This document shows, piece by piece, positions 1-8,443 of a DNA stretch of 64,000 nucleotides. The stretch is from Actinomadura montaniterrae (GTDB taxonomy: Bacteria; Actinomycetota; Actinomycetes; Streptosporangiales; Streptosporangiaceae). The notes under the pieces are model-generated. The model was not told the origin of the DNA. It searched no databases and saw only the letters and a list, made by a program, of their open reading frames with translations. The stretch covers positions 1 to 64,000 of the forward strand of contig NZ_WBMR01000001.1 of the NCBI RefSeq assembly GCF_008923365.1. The letters are read 5' to 3'. Position numbers and translations under genes: made by a program. Position 1 is the first letter of the stretch. Every line of letters begins with the position of its first letter.

Positions 1-1
1 A

Positions 2-139
2 GCGGCGCCGGGCGCGGCGGGGGCGCCGGCCGCGGCGGCGCCGGCGCGGCCCACCACGTTCGCCGCCCGGATCCGCGCCTGGTGGTCGGCGCTCTGGAGC
101 GGGCGTTCCGCACGAACCGGTCAAGGAGGTACGGCGTGA
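2..139 (+). CDS. C-terminal end of an unidentified upstream gene (partial)
   Basis: The reading frame from base 2 is open to a TGA at 137-139 and shows G or C at nearly every third position until about base 110, as real genes here do. It encodes an Ala/Pro-rich stretch followed by an Arg/Trp-rich tail (PTTFAARIRAWWSALW). Its stop overlaps the GTG start of the aldolase gene as GTGA, the same coupling seen at several later junctions, which supports it as the first visible gene of the operon. The product cannot be named. The ABC ATPase missing from this locus could lie upstream, but nothing here shows that. Confidence 0.45.
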   Translation, partial: AAPGAAGAPAAAAPARPTTFAARIRAWWSALWSGRSARTGQGGTA

Positions 140-990
140 CCAGGCTCAACGGGATCGTCCGGGCACTGGAGGCGGGGGAGCACGCGTTCGCGTCGTTCGC
201 GCCGCCGGACCCGGCCGCGGCCCTGGAGTTCAGCACCGCGGACTACGACGGGCTGATCTTCGAGATGGAGCACAAGCCCTGGGACGTCGTCGGCCTCAAG
301 GACAGCCTCCAGTACCTGCTCAACCGCAGGCAGATCGCGACCGCGGGCGACATCGCCCCGGCGGTGACCCCGCTGGTGCGGATCCCGACCAACGGCGCCG
401 AGAAGGGCCAGTGGCACGCCAAGCAGGCCCTCGACCTGGGCGCCTACGGCATCGTCTGGCCGCACATCACGACGGTGGAGGAGGCGTACAACGCCGTCGC
501 CGCCTGCCGCTACCCGCGGCTGCCGGACGCCGAGCGCTACGAGCCCGCGGGCGTGCGCGGCGACAGCCCCGCGGCGGCAGCCCGCTACTGGGGCCTGACG
601 AACGACGAGTACTACGCCAGGAGCGGGGTCTGGCCGCTGGACCCGGACGGCGAGATCCTCGTCGCCCTCATGATCGAGGACCAGCTCGGCATCCGGAACC
701 TCCCGGACATCCTCGACCAGGTGCCGGGCATCGGGCTGGTGATCGTCGGCGAGGGCGACATGAGCCAGGAGCTCGGCATCCCGCGCCAGTACGAGCACCC
801 GAGGCTCCTCGAGTGCAAGCGCCGGATCCTCGAGGTCTGCGGCGAGCGCGGCGTCGCCGTCGGCCACCCGCACGTGACGGCCGGGAACGTCGAGCAGGTC
901 GTCAAGGACGGCTACCGCTTCCTGATGACCATGCCCGTGCGCTCGTACCCGGGGCTCGACCGGGGCCGCGAGCTGACCGGCCGCGCCTGA
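136..990 (+). CDS. HpcH/HpaI aldolase family protein
   Basis: This 284-residue protein belongs to the class II HpcH/HpaI aldolase/citrate lyase beta family, metal-dependent TIM-barrel enzymes that cleave 2-oxo-4-hydroxy acids to pyruvate and an aldehyde or ketoacid. The barrel shows the usual metal ligands: an acidic residue in MIEDQLG and the Asp of VGEGDMSQELG. The start is GTG at 136, with GGAGG at 125-129; an in-frame GTG at 82 has no ribosome site and would run deeper into the upstream gene. It lies just upstream of a LigJ-like hydratase, so it may perform the last aldol cleavage of the same route. Specificity cannot be read from sequence. Confidence 0.85.
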   Translation: MTRLNGIVRALEAGEHAFASFAPPDPAAALEFSTADYDGLIFEMEHKPWDVVGLKDSLQYLLNRRQIATAGDIAPAVTPLVRIPTNGAEKGQWHAKQALDLGAYGIVWPHITTVEEAYNAVAACRYPRLPDAERYEPAGVRGDSPAAAARYWGLTNDEYYARSGVWPLDPDGEILVALMIEDQLGIRNLPDILDQVPGIGLVIVGEGDMSQELGIPRQYEHPRLLECKRRILEVCGERGVAVGHPHVTAGNVEQVVKDGYRFLMTMPVRSYPGLDRGRELTGRA

Positions 991-1001
991 GGAGGACATT
1001 G

Positions 1002-2030
1002 ATGATCATCGACTGCCACGGCCACTTCACCACCGCGCCGAAGGCCCTCGGCGCGTGGCGGGAACGGCAGATCAAGGCGTTCGGCGAGGGCGTCCGGGTG
1101 AGCCCCGACGAGCTGGAGATCGGCGACGACGAGATCCGCGCCGCCATCGAGAACGGCCAGCTCAAGCTGCAGACCGAGCGCGGCACCGACCTGACGGTCT
1201 TCTCGCCGGGCGCGGGCAAGATGGCCCACCACTACGGCGACGAGCGCACCAGCCTCGACTGGTCCCGGGTCGCCAACGACCTGGTCGCCCGCGTCTGCGG
1301 GCTGTTCCCCGACCGGTTCGCGGGCGCCTGCCAGCTCCCGCAGTCGCCCGGCGACGCGCTGGAGACCTCGGTCCGCAACTCGGTCGAGGAGCTGGAGCGC
1401 TGCGTCGAGGACCTCGGCTTCGTCGGCTGCCTGCTCAACCCCGACCCGTCGGACGGCTACTACCAGGCGCCGCCGCTCACCGACAAGGTCTACTACCCGC
1501 TCTACGAGAAGATGGTCGAGCTCGACGTCCCCGCGATGATCCACGTGGCGATGTCCCGCAACGACGCCCTGCAGGGCACCTGCGCGCACTACCTCGCCGG
1601 CGACACCGCCGCGTTCATGCAGCTCTGCACGTCCGACCTCTTCAAGGACTTCCCCGGGCTGCGCTTCGTGATCCCGCACGGCGGCGGCGCGGTGCCCTAC
1701 CACTGGGGGCGCTACCGGGGCTTCATGCAGGACAAGGGACTGCCGCCGCTGGAGGACGCGGTGCTCGGCAACGTCTTCTTCGACACCTGCGTCTACCACC
1801 GCCGCGGCCTGGAACTGCTGCTGGACGTGATCCCGGCGGAGAACGTGCTGTTCGCCTCGGAGATGATCGGCGCCGTCCGCGGCGTCGACCCCGAGACCGG
1901 CCGCAACTTCGACGACGTCAAGTTCCTGCTCGACGGCATCGACCTGACCGATGAGGACCGCGCCGCGGTGTACGGCGGCAACGCCCTGCGCGTCTTCGGC
2001 CGGCTGAAGTCCAGGGGGGTTACCAAGTGA
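1002..2030 (+). CDS. LigJ-like amidohydrolase (4-oxalomesaconate hydratase-like)
   Basis: The 342-residue protein is a metal-dependent TIM-barrel amidohydrolase (amidohydrolase 2 family). The N-terminal DCHGHF gives the HxH metal pair, with further candidate ligands in MIHVAMSR and IPHGGG. The C-terminal segment ASEMIGAVRG...DP.TG..FDD resembles LigJ-type 4-oxalomesaconate hydratases of the protocatechuate 4,5-cleavage and gallate routes. A GGAGG lies 6 bp before the ATG. Its stop overlaps the next gene as GTGA. Together with the aldolase it suggests hydration and aldol cleavage of an unsaturated oxo-tricarboxylate. The family match is strong; the exact substrate is inferred. Confidence 0.8.
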   Translation: MIIDCHGHFTTAPKALGAWRERQIKAFGEGVRVSPDELEIGDDEIRAAIENGQLKLQTERGTDLTVFSPGAGKMAHHYGDERTSLDWSRVANDLVARVCGLFPDRFAGACQLPQSPGDALETSVRNSVEELERCVEDLGFVGCLLNPDPSDGYYQAPPLTDKVYYPLYEKMVELDVPAMIHVAMSRNDALQGTCAHYLAGDTAAFMQLCTSDLFKDFPGLRFVIPHGGGAVPYHWGRYRGFMQDKGLPPLEDAVLGNVFFDTCVYHRRGLELLLDVIPAENVLFASEMIGAVRGVDPETGRNFDDVKFLLDGIDLTDEDRAAVYGGNALRVFGRLKSRGVTK

Positions 2031-3667
2031 AGGCCTACGAGGCCATGGCCGAGGCGTTCGTCAAGGAAGGCACGACCGACGTCTTCGGCATGATGGGCGA
2101 CGCCAACATGCACTGGATGGACGCGCTCGCCCAGCGCGACGTGCGCCTGTACGAGGTGCGGCACGAGGGCTCCGGCCTCGGCATGGCCGACGGCTGGGCG
2201 CGGGCGGCGGGACGGCCGGGCGTCGTCACCACCACCAGCGGCCCCGGCGTCTCCCAGCTCGCCACGTCGATGCTGTGCGCGAGCCGCGCCGGCACGCCGC
2301 TGGTCGCGTTCTGCGGCGAGACGAGCTGGGGCGACGAGGGCGCCGTGCAGTACCTCGACCAGCGCCGGTTCGCCGCCGCGATCGAGTGCGGGTTCGTCCA
2401 CCTGTCGAAGGCCGACCAGGCCGAGGAGGCCGTGCAGCGCGCCTTCTACCTGGCCCGCACCGAGAACCGGCCGGTCATGCTGAGCGCCCCGTTCGACGTG
2501 CAGACGCAGGAGTTCGAGCCCGGCGACTACATTCCTTCGCACGAGCTTCTCCCGGGGTCCCGGACGCTGCCCGACCCGTCCCGCATCGAGGCGGCCCGGG
2601 AACTGATCGAGGGCAGCAAGCGCGTCGTCATCATCGCCGGACGCGGCGCCCGCCGCGCCGGGGCCGGCGAGGAGATCCTCGAACTCCAGGCCAAGACCGG
2701 CGCGCTCCTCGCCACCACGCTCCAGGCGAAGAACTGGCTGTGCGACCGCACCGAGTTCCACGTCGGGCTGTCCGGGCTGTTCGGCAGCAAGCCCGCGCAG
2801 GAGCTGCTCCAGGAGGCCGACTGCGTGATCGCGGTCGGCGCGAGCCTGAACCACTACACGACCGAGCACGGCTACCTCTACCCCGACGCCCGCTACGTGC
2901 AGATCGACTCGGCGCCGAACGTGGTGATGGGCAACGGCCGGGTCGCCGACTGCTACGTCCAGGCCGACGCGGTCACCGCGCTCACCGAACTGAACCAGGT
3001 CCTCGGCGCGACCCGCATCGAGGGCTTCCACACCGCCGAGACCCGCAGCCGGCTGACCGGCTGGCTCGAAGCCCCGATCGACTACGTCAACGAGCCCGGA
3101 CGCATCGACCCGCGCGAGGCCATCAAGGTGCTCGACGCGGCGATGCCCCGCGAGTTCGACCTGGTCCTCGGCAGCGGCCACCAGACCGACTTCGGCACGA
3201 TGCTGTTCCAGCGGTCCCGGCAGGTGACGTCCAACTACGGCATGTTCGGCGCGATCGGCCAGGCACCGCTGCTGACCATCGGCCAGATCGTCGCGACCGG
3301 ACGGCCCACGTTCGTGGTCGAGGGCGACGCGAGCTTCCTCATGCACCTGCCGGAGTTCGAGACGGCCTGCCGCTACGGCCTGCCGATGCTGGTCGTCGTC
3401 ATGAACGACGAGGGCCTCGGCGCCGAGTACCACAAGCTCGGCGCCAAGGGCCTCACCCAGGACCTGGCGATCATCCCGAACCCCGAGCTGGGCGGGGTCG
3501 CGCGGGCTCTCGGCGGCGGCGGCGCCACCGTCCGGAGCGCGGCCGAACTGGAGGCCGCCGTCGCCGAGTACGTCGCGGACCCGCGCCCGTTCGTGATCGA
3601 CGTCCGCATCTCGCGCGAGGTGCTGAGCGTCCCCTATCGGCGCCTCTGGTACGGGGAGGACGTCTGA
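2027..3667 (+). CDS. Thiamine-diphosphate-dependent enzyme (acetolactate synthase-like)
   Basis: The 546-residue protein has the three-domain layout of the acetolactate synthase/benzoylformate decarboxylase superfamily. The N-terminal domain carries the catalytic Glu in VRHEGSGLGMADG, a central domain follows, and the C-terminal domain has the ThDP/Mg motif EGDASF...NDEG. Length is normal. The GTG start overlaps the preceding stop, and its own stop overlaps the next ATG, so it is translationally coupled inside the operon. In this context it may decarboxylate a 2-oxo acid or join a ketoacid carbonyl. It is not the housekeeping IlvB, because no regulatory subunit gene is next to it. Confidence 0.85.
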   Translation: MKAYEAMAEAFVKEGTTDVFGMMGDANMHWMDALAQRDVRLYEVRHEGSGLGMADGWARAAGRPGVVTTTSGPGVSQLATSMLCASRAGTPLVAFCGETSWGDEGAVQYLDQRRFAAAIECGFVHLSKADQAEEAVQRAFYLARTENRPVMLSAPFDVQTQEFEPGDYIPSHELLPGSRTLPDPSRIEAARELIEGSKRVVIIAGRGARRAGAGEEILELQAKTGALLATTLQAKNWLCDRTEFHVGLSGLFGSKPAQELLQEADCVIAVGASLNHYTTEHGYLYPDARYVQIDSAPNVVMGNGRVADCYVQADAVTALTELNQVLGATRIEGFHTAETRSRLTGWLEAPIDYVNEPGRIDPREAIKVLDAAMPREFDLVLGSGHQTDFGTMLFQRSRQVTSNYGMFGAIGQAPLLTIGQIVATGRPTFVVEGDASFLMHLPEFETACRYGLPMLVVVMNDEGLGAEYHKLGAKGLTQDLAIIPNPELGGVARALGGGGATVRSAAELEAAVAEYVADPRPFVIDVRISREVLSVPYRRLWYGEDV

Positions 3668-4506
3668 TGAAGGTCGTCCTCGGCGACTACCCCCGCACCC
3701 GCGCCGTCAAAGAACTGCCGGGCCATGAGTTCATCGAGTTCAAGCCGCTCCCGCCGGCGTTCGCGAGGATGGTCCGGACCCTGGAGTTCGACGTCTGCGA
3801 GATGGCGCTCGCGACCTACCTCCAGGCCAGGGACCACGGCGTGCCGGTCACGCTGCTGCCGGTCGTGATGATCGGCGGCACCCACCACCGCTCGCTGACC
3901 CGCCTCCCGGACGCCCCGAAGCTCGCCCCCGGCGACCTGCGGGGACGCCGCGTCGGCGTCCGCTCCTACAGCCAGACCACCGGCCTGTGGGTGCGCGGCC
4001 TGCTCCGCGAGGAGTACGGCGTGGAGGCCGCCGACGTCACCTGGGTCACCACCGAGGAACCGCACGTCGCGCAGTACACCGAGCCGCCGTTCGTCGAGCG
4101 GTCGGACGCGGCGAAGGTCGCGGACCTGCTGAAGTCCGGCGACGTGGCGGCGGCCGTGCTCGGCCCGCGCGCCGTCGGGGGCCAGGGCGAGGGCCTCGTC
4201 CCGCTGATCGAGGACGCCGAGGTGGCGGGACGCGCGTGGGTGGAACGCCACGGCACCGTGCCCGTCAACCACGTCGTCGTCGTGCGGAACGCGGCGCTGG
4301 ACGAGAACCCCGACCAGGTCGACGCGCTGTACGCGGCGCTGAAAGAGGCCACCGCCGGCGCGGAGCCGCCGGTGGCGGCCGGCTGGAGCGAACCGCTGGC
4401 GAAGGCCCTGGAGATCGGCGGCCGGTACGCCCTGGAACAGGACCTCGTCCGCACGAAGGTCGACGTCGCCGAGATCGAGAGGGGAGCGGCCCGATGGTCG
4501 CAATGA
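3667..4506 (+). CDS. Pht5-fold decarboxylase-like protein, copy 1
   Basis: This 279-residue protein matches the 4,5-dihydroxyphthalate decarboxylase (Pht5) group, whose fold resembles NMT1/periplasmic binding proteins. Family features are LGDYPRTRAV at the N-terminus, EFDVCEMALATYLQA, RRVGVRSYSQTTGLWVRG and VNHVVVVR. There is no signal peptide or lipobox, so it should be cytoplasmic and is more likely an enzyme than an ABC binding protein. It starts with ATG overlapping the previous stop (ATGA). It is shorter than copy 3. Decarboxylation of an aromatic or unsaturated acid is inferred from the family name; a non-catalytic or binding role is possible. Confidence 0.72.
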   Translation: MKVVLGDYPRTRAVKELPGHEFIEFKPLPPAFARMVRTLEFDVCEMALATYLQARDHGVPVTLLPVVMIGGTHHRSLTRLPDAPKLAPGDLRGRRVGVRSYSQTTGLWVRGLLREEYGVEAADVTWVTTEEPHVAQYTEPPFVERSDAAKVADLLKSGDVAAAVLGPRAVGGQGEGLVPLIEDAEVAGRAWVERHGTVPVNHVVVVRNAALDENPDQVDALYAALKEATAGAEPPVAAGWSEPLAKALEIGGRYALEQDLVRTKVDVAEIERGAARWSQ

Positions 4507-5630
4507 GGCACCGCACCGGCGCCTACACGCGCGAGCCGGACGAGTGGACCCCGGAGCTGCTGGAGAAGGTCGCGTGGCGCCGCGAGGCCGCCGCCGAGCC
4601 GTTCCGCGGCGTCGCGACGTCCGGCGGGATCCAGCGGGGCCTTTTCCCGCTCCGCGAGACCGGCCTCGACGTGAGGCCGCAGCGCAAGGCCGCCGAGGAC
4701 TACCTCGCCCTGCTCACGCCCAAGGAGCTGGCCGAAGGCCGGTTCCCGATGGACGACGTGACGTGGCGGCACTGGGCGAACGGCGCCCGCTACTTCCTGC
4801 GCCACGGCCTGTGCATGGAGGACCTGGACGAGCCGAAGCGCCGCGCGATCATGACGATCCTGCGCCGCAGCCTCAGCCCGTACGGCTACCAGCAGGTCGT
4901 CGACCTGATGCACCTGAACCTCACGGTCGGCGAGCTGCGCGGCGAGGAGCACCTGCTCAACGAGTGGATGTACTGGTTCAGCGTCTACGGCGAGCCGGAG
5001 GACGGCGGCCCGTGGGGCTGGCAGATCGACGGCCACCACGTGAACGTCAACTGCGCCTTCGTCGGCGACCAGATGGTGCTGACCCCGACGTTCCTCGGCG
5101 CCGAACCGGTGGTCGCCAAGGGCGGGAAGTACGCCGGGACCTCCGCGTTCCGCCGCGAGGAGGCCATCGGCCGCGCGCTGTTCACCCGCCTCACCGACGC
5201 GCAGCGGGGCCGCGCGGTCATCGCCGAGGAGCTGCCGCGCGGCCTGTACGCCGGGGCGTTCCGCGACAACTGGGAGATGGACTACGCGGGCCTGCCGTTC
5301 GGCGAGCTGACGGTCGAGCAGCGCGAGACCGCCGTCGACCTCCTGGACCTCTACGTCGGACGGGCCGGCGAGGGCCACGCCGAGCTGCGGATGGCCGAGG
5401 TCCTGGGGCAGGAGACCTTCTTCGCCTGGGCCGGCGACCCCGCCGACGTCTTCTACTACCGCCTGCACAGCCCCGTGCTCCTCGTCGAGTTCGAGCACCA
5501 GTGGGGCGTGATGTTCGACAACGACGAGCCGATGCGGCACCACATCCACACCATCGTGCGCACCCCGAACGGCAACGACTACGGCGCCGACCTGCTCCGG
5601 CAGCACAACGAACGCTTCCACCGGCGCTGA
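4494..5630 (+). CDS. DUF3500 family protein
   Basis: The 378-residue protein matches DUF3500. It contains GWQIDGHHVNVNCAF in the middle, and near the C-terminus YYRLHSPVLLVEFEHQ and HHIHTIVRTPNGNDYG. The repeated His, Asp and Glu residues in these motifs look like a metal site, but no activity is firmly assigned to the family. The chosen ATG at 4494 has GGGGAG about 8 bp upstream; an in-frame ATG at 4503 would give an ATGA overlap. It sits between Pht5-like copies 1 and 2, so it probably acts on the same substrate series. Confidence 0.75.
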   Translation: MVAMRHRTGAYTREPDEWTPELLEKVAWRREAAAEPFRGVATSGGIQRGLFPLRETGLDVRPQRKAAEDYLALLTPKELAEGRFPMDDVTWRHWANGARYFLRHGLCMEDLDEPKRRAIMTILRRSLSPYGYQQVVDLMHLNLTVGELRGEEHLLNEWMYWFSVYGEPEDGGPWGWQIDGHHVNVNCAFVGDQMVLTPTFLGAEPVVAKGGKYAGTSAFRREEAIGRALFTRLTDAQRGRAVIAEELPRGLYAGAFRDNWEMDYAGLPFGELTVEQRETAVDLLDLYVGRAGEGHAELRMAEVLGQETFFAWAGDPADVFYYRLHSPVLLVEFEHQWGVMFDNDEPMRHHIHTIVRTPNGNDYGADLLRQHNERFHRR

Positions 5631-5659
5631 GCGCTCCCACCGGCACTGAAGGGCATCGA

Positions 5660-6526
5660 ATGAAACTGGTCATCGGACGGGACGACCTGGCGCGAGCCGC
5701 GGTCGAGGCCACGGGCGCGGAACGGCTCGCCGTCAAGCCGGTCCACAGGGCGTCCAGGAGCTTCGTGAACGACCAGGCCGTGGACCTGGCCGAGCTGGCG
5801 ATCGTGACGCTGCTCCAGGCCGTCGCGCACGGCCGGCCGGTCGTGCTCCTCCCGGTCACCACGCTGGGCCGGTTCCAGCACCAGACGCTCGTGACGATGG
5901 GCGATCTGACGGTCGGCGACATCGAGGGCCGCAGCGCCGGCGTCCGGTCGTGGAGCCAGACGACCGGCGTGTGGATGCGCGGCTTCCTGACCGAGCAGTA
6001 CGGCGTCGACCTCCGCAAGGTCGCCTGGACGACCTACGAGGGCGCCCACGTCGACGGCGCCGGGGACCCGGACTTCGTGACGCGGGCGCCCGAGGGCGCC
6101 AAGCTCCAGGCCGACTTCCTGGAAGGACGCCTCGACTTCGGGATCATGGGCAACGAGCTCCCCGACGACGACCGCATCCGCACCGCGATCCCCGGCGCGC
6201 GCGAGGTCGCCGCCGAGTGGTCGCGGGCCAACGGCTTCGCCCCCGTCAACCACGTCCTCGGCGTGACCGAGCAGGCGGCGCGGGAGCACTCCGGGGCCGT
6301 GTGCGCGGCGTACGACGCGATGCGCAAGGTCGTCGAGTCCCTGCCGCGCGGCACCGAGCCGGTCGACCTGAACCCCGTCGGTTTCGCCGCGCTGCGCGGC
6401 GCGGTCTCGCGGGCGGCGGCGTACGCGCTGGAGCAGGGCGTGCTGCCGCGGCCCGTGGAGTTCGACGAGCTGGTGGACGCGTCCTGCGCCGCCCTCGGCG
6501 TGCCCGCGTCCCGGCTCGGCGGCTGA
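5660..6526 (+). CDS. Pht5-fold decarboxylase-like protein, copy 2
   Basis: The 288-residue protein is the most divergent of the three Pht5-like paralogues. It keeps the central GVRSWSQTTGVWMRGFL motif and the late VNHVLGV segment, but its first 60 residues differ: the LGDY start is replaced by MKLVIGRDD, and the FDVCE motif reads VDLAELAIVTLL. No export signal is present. It follows the DUF3500 gene after 29 bp. The divergence suggests another substrate, or a partner subunit of copies 1 and 3 rather than redundancy. Confidence 0.68.
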   Translation: MKLVIGRDDLARAAVEATGAERLAVKPVHRASRSFVNDQAVDLAELAIVTLLQAVAHGRPVVLLPVTTLGRFQHQTLVTMGDLTVGDIEGRSAGVRSWSQTTGVWMRGFLTEQYGVDLRKVAWTTYEGAHVDGAGDPDFVTRAPEGAKLQADFLEGRLDFGIMGNELPDDDRIRTAIPGAREVAAEWSRANGFAPVNHVLGVTEQAAREHSGAVCAAYDAMRKVVESLPRGTEPVDLNPVGFAALRGAVSRAAAYALEQGVLPRPVEFDELVDASCAALGVPASRLGG

Positions 6527-6553
6527 ACTTTCGACTTCCTAGGAGTACTGCGA

Positions 6554-7519
6554 ATGGACGAGCTGACGGTCGCCTTCGGCGACTATCCCCACGCGACCGG
6601 CCTCGACGTGCCGGGCTACCGGGTCGAGCCGGTCGAGGTCCGCCCGATCATCGGCGCCTACCGGCGGATGATCCGCGACCTGGAGTTCGACGTGTGCGAG
6701 CTGGCGCCCGTGTCGTACCTCATGGCGGTGCAGGCCGGGGTGCCGCTCACCGCCGTCCCGGTGTTCCTCAACCGGCGCTTCCACCACGGGGACGTGCAGT
6801 GCGCCGCGAACAGCGGCATCCGCGTCCCGCGCGACCTGGAGGGACGCCGCGTCGGCGTCCGCGCGTACACGGTCAGCACCGGCGTCTGGGTGCGCGGCAT
6901 CCTCGCCGAGGAGTACGGCGTGAACGTCGGCGCGATCACCTGGGTCGTCGACGACGAGGACCACGTCGAGGGCCGCGCCCCCGCCAACGTGGAGCGGGTC
7001 ACCGACGGCCGCTCGCTCGGCGAGCTGCTGCGGGCCGGCGAGATCGACGCGGCGTTCTCCGGCAACGCCGGCACCGGCCGCGCGGGCGCCCCCCGCGCGG
7101 GCTGGACCGCCACCGCCGAACCCGACAGCGGCCCCGACGGCCCGTACCCGCTCTTCGCCGAGGCCGAGGTCCTCGGTGCGGACCACTACGTCCGCACCGG
7201 CATCTACCCGCTGCACTCGGTCGTGGCACTGCGGACCGAACTCGTCGAGCGGGACCCGGAGCTGCCGACCAGGCTCTACGCCGCGCTCGCCGACGCCAAG
7301 CGGCGCCAGGTCGCCGCCGATCCCGGCTGGACGGCGCAGAAGCGCTTCGCGAAGCAGGCGGCCCAGATCAACGGTGACCCCGCGCCCTACGGCATCGCCC
7401 GCAACGAGCCGACCCTGTCCGCGCTCGTCCGCTACTCCCGCGAGCAGGGCCTGCTCGACGCCGACTTCCCCGCCGACCCGAAGGCGCTCTTCGCCGCCGG
7501 CGACTACCCCGACGCCTGA
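6554..7519 (+). CDS. Pht5-fold decarboxylase-like protein, copy 3 (full length)
   Basis: At 321 residues this copy is closest to the usual length of 4,5-dihydroxyphthalate decarboxylases. It has FGDYPHATGL, EFDVCELAPVSYLMA, RRVGVRAYTVSTGVWVRG and a C-terminal helical part with DPAPYGIARNEPTL that copies 1 and 2 lack. There is no signal peptide. It starts at ATG 6554 after TAGGAG. Of the three, this is the best candidate for a working decarboxylase. Annotation as an ABC substrate-binding protein would be a fold-level match only. Confidence 0.75.
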   Translation: MDELTVAFGDYPHATGLDVPGYRVEPVEVRPIIGAYRRMIRDLEFDVCELAPVSYLMAVQAGVPLTAVPVFLNRRFHHGDVQCAANSGIRVPRDLEGRRVGVRAYTVSTGVWVRGILAEEYGVNVGAITWVVDDEDHVEGRAPANVERVTDGRSLGELLRAGEIDAAFSGNAGTGRAGAPRAGWTATAEPDSGPDGPYPLFAEAEVLGADHYVRTGIYPLHSVVALRTELVERDPELPTRLYAALADAKRRQVAADPGWTAQKRFAKQAAQINGDPAPYGIARNEPTLSALVRYSREQGLLDADFPADPKALFAAGDYPDA

Positions 7520-7536
7520 CCCCAGAGGAGGACACC

Positions 7537-8397
7537 GTGGACGTCGTCGACGCGCACTGCCACATCATCTCCGCCGACCTCGACGCCTACCCCAGGGCGC
7601 CGCTCGGCGGCAAGCAGTCCGGCTGGGCCGCGACCCGGCCGGTGACCGCCGAGGGCATGGTCGCCCGCATGGACGAGACCGGCATCGCCCAGTCCGTCCT
7701 CGTGCAGGCCACCACGAACTACGGCTACGACAACTCCTACGTGCTGGACAGCGCGCGCAAGGAGCCGGGACGGTTCGTCGCGGTCGGCACCTTCGACCCG
7801 CTGCGGCCCGACGCCGCCGCGGCGCTGGAGGAGGCCGTCGGCGACGGCGGCCTCGCCGGGGTGCGGCTGTTCACGACCGGCAGCACGATGCAGACTCAGG
7901 GCGAGTGGTTCGCCGCCCCCGAGTCGTACGCCTTCTGGGAGCAGGCGCAGGCGCTGGACGTGCCCGTCTGCCTCCAGATGCGGCTCGGCCCGGCGACCGC
8001 GCAGGCGGAGGAGGTCCTCGACCGCTTCCCCGGCGTCCGGGTGCTGCTCGACCACATCGGCTACCCCGACATCGCCGCGTCCCCGGCCAAGGCGGGGGAG
8101 GAGGTCGCCGCGCTGGCGCGGCACGAGCGCCTCCACCTGAAGCTGACGCACCGCAACCTCGAGCGGCTGCGGGACGCGGGGGAGCGGGCCGCCGACTTCC
8201 TCGAACCGGTCGTCGCCGCGTTCGGCGCGGGCCGGATCGCGTGGGGGTCGAACCTCCCGGCCGCCGAGCAGCCGCTGCCGGAGCTCCTGAAGCTCGCCGA
8301 GGACGTCCTCGCGCCGCTGCCGGAGCACGATCGCGCAGAGATCTTCGCCGGCACGGCGCGCCGCCTGTACCCGGCGCTCGGTGACGCCGCTCAATGA
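7537..8397 (+). CDS. LigI-like amidohydrolase (lactonase-type, COG3618-like)
   Basis: The 286-residue protein is an amidohydrolase 2 TIM-barrel starting with VDAHCHI (the HxH pair). DHIGYPD lies near residue 170 and the late acidic region is GSNLPAAE. The group contains 2-pyrone-4,6-dicarboxylate lactonase (LigI) and other sugar or aryl lactonases. The GTG start at 7537 has GAGGAGG upstream. With the LigJ-like gene 6 kb upstream, it makes two lower-pathway enzyme types in one operon. The substrate is not determined by sequence. The following regulator gene begins a few bases after its end. Confidence 0.75.
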   Translation: MDVVDAHCHIISADLDAYPRAPLGGKQSGWAATRPVTAEGMVARMDETGIAQSVLVQATTNYGYDNSYVLDSARKEPGRFVAVGTFDPLRPDAAAALEEAVGDGGLAGVRLFTTGSTMQTQGEWFAAPESYAFWEQAQALDVPVCLQMRLGPATAQAEEVLDRFPGVRVLLDHIGYPDIAASPAKAGEEVAALARHERLHLKLTHRNLERLRDAGERAADFLEPVVAAFGAGRIAWGSNLPAAEQPLPELLKLAEDVLAPLPEHDRAEIFAGTARRLYPALGDAAQ

Positions 8398-8443
8398 CGG
8401 GCGGTATCGGACCGGCGGCGGCCGGCAGGCGGAGAGCGAACAG

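Noticed and set aside
3667..7519. The three Pht5-like proteins as ABC transporter binding proteins
   Set aside because: They share the fold but have no signal peptide or lipobox, while the true binding lipoprotein of the locus is at 13029.
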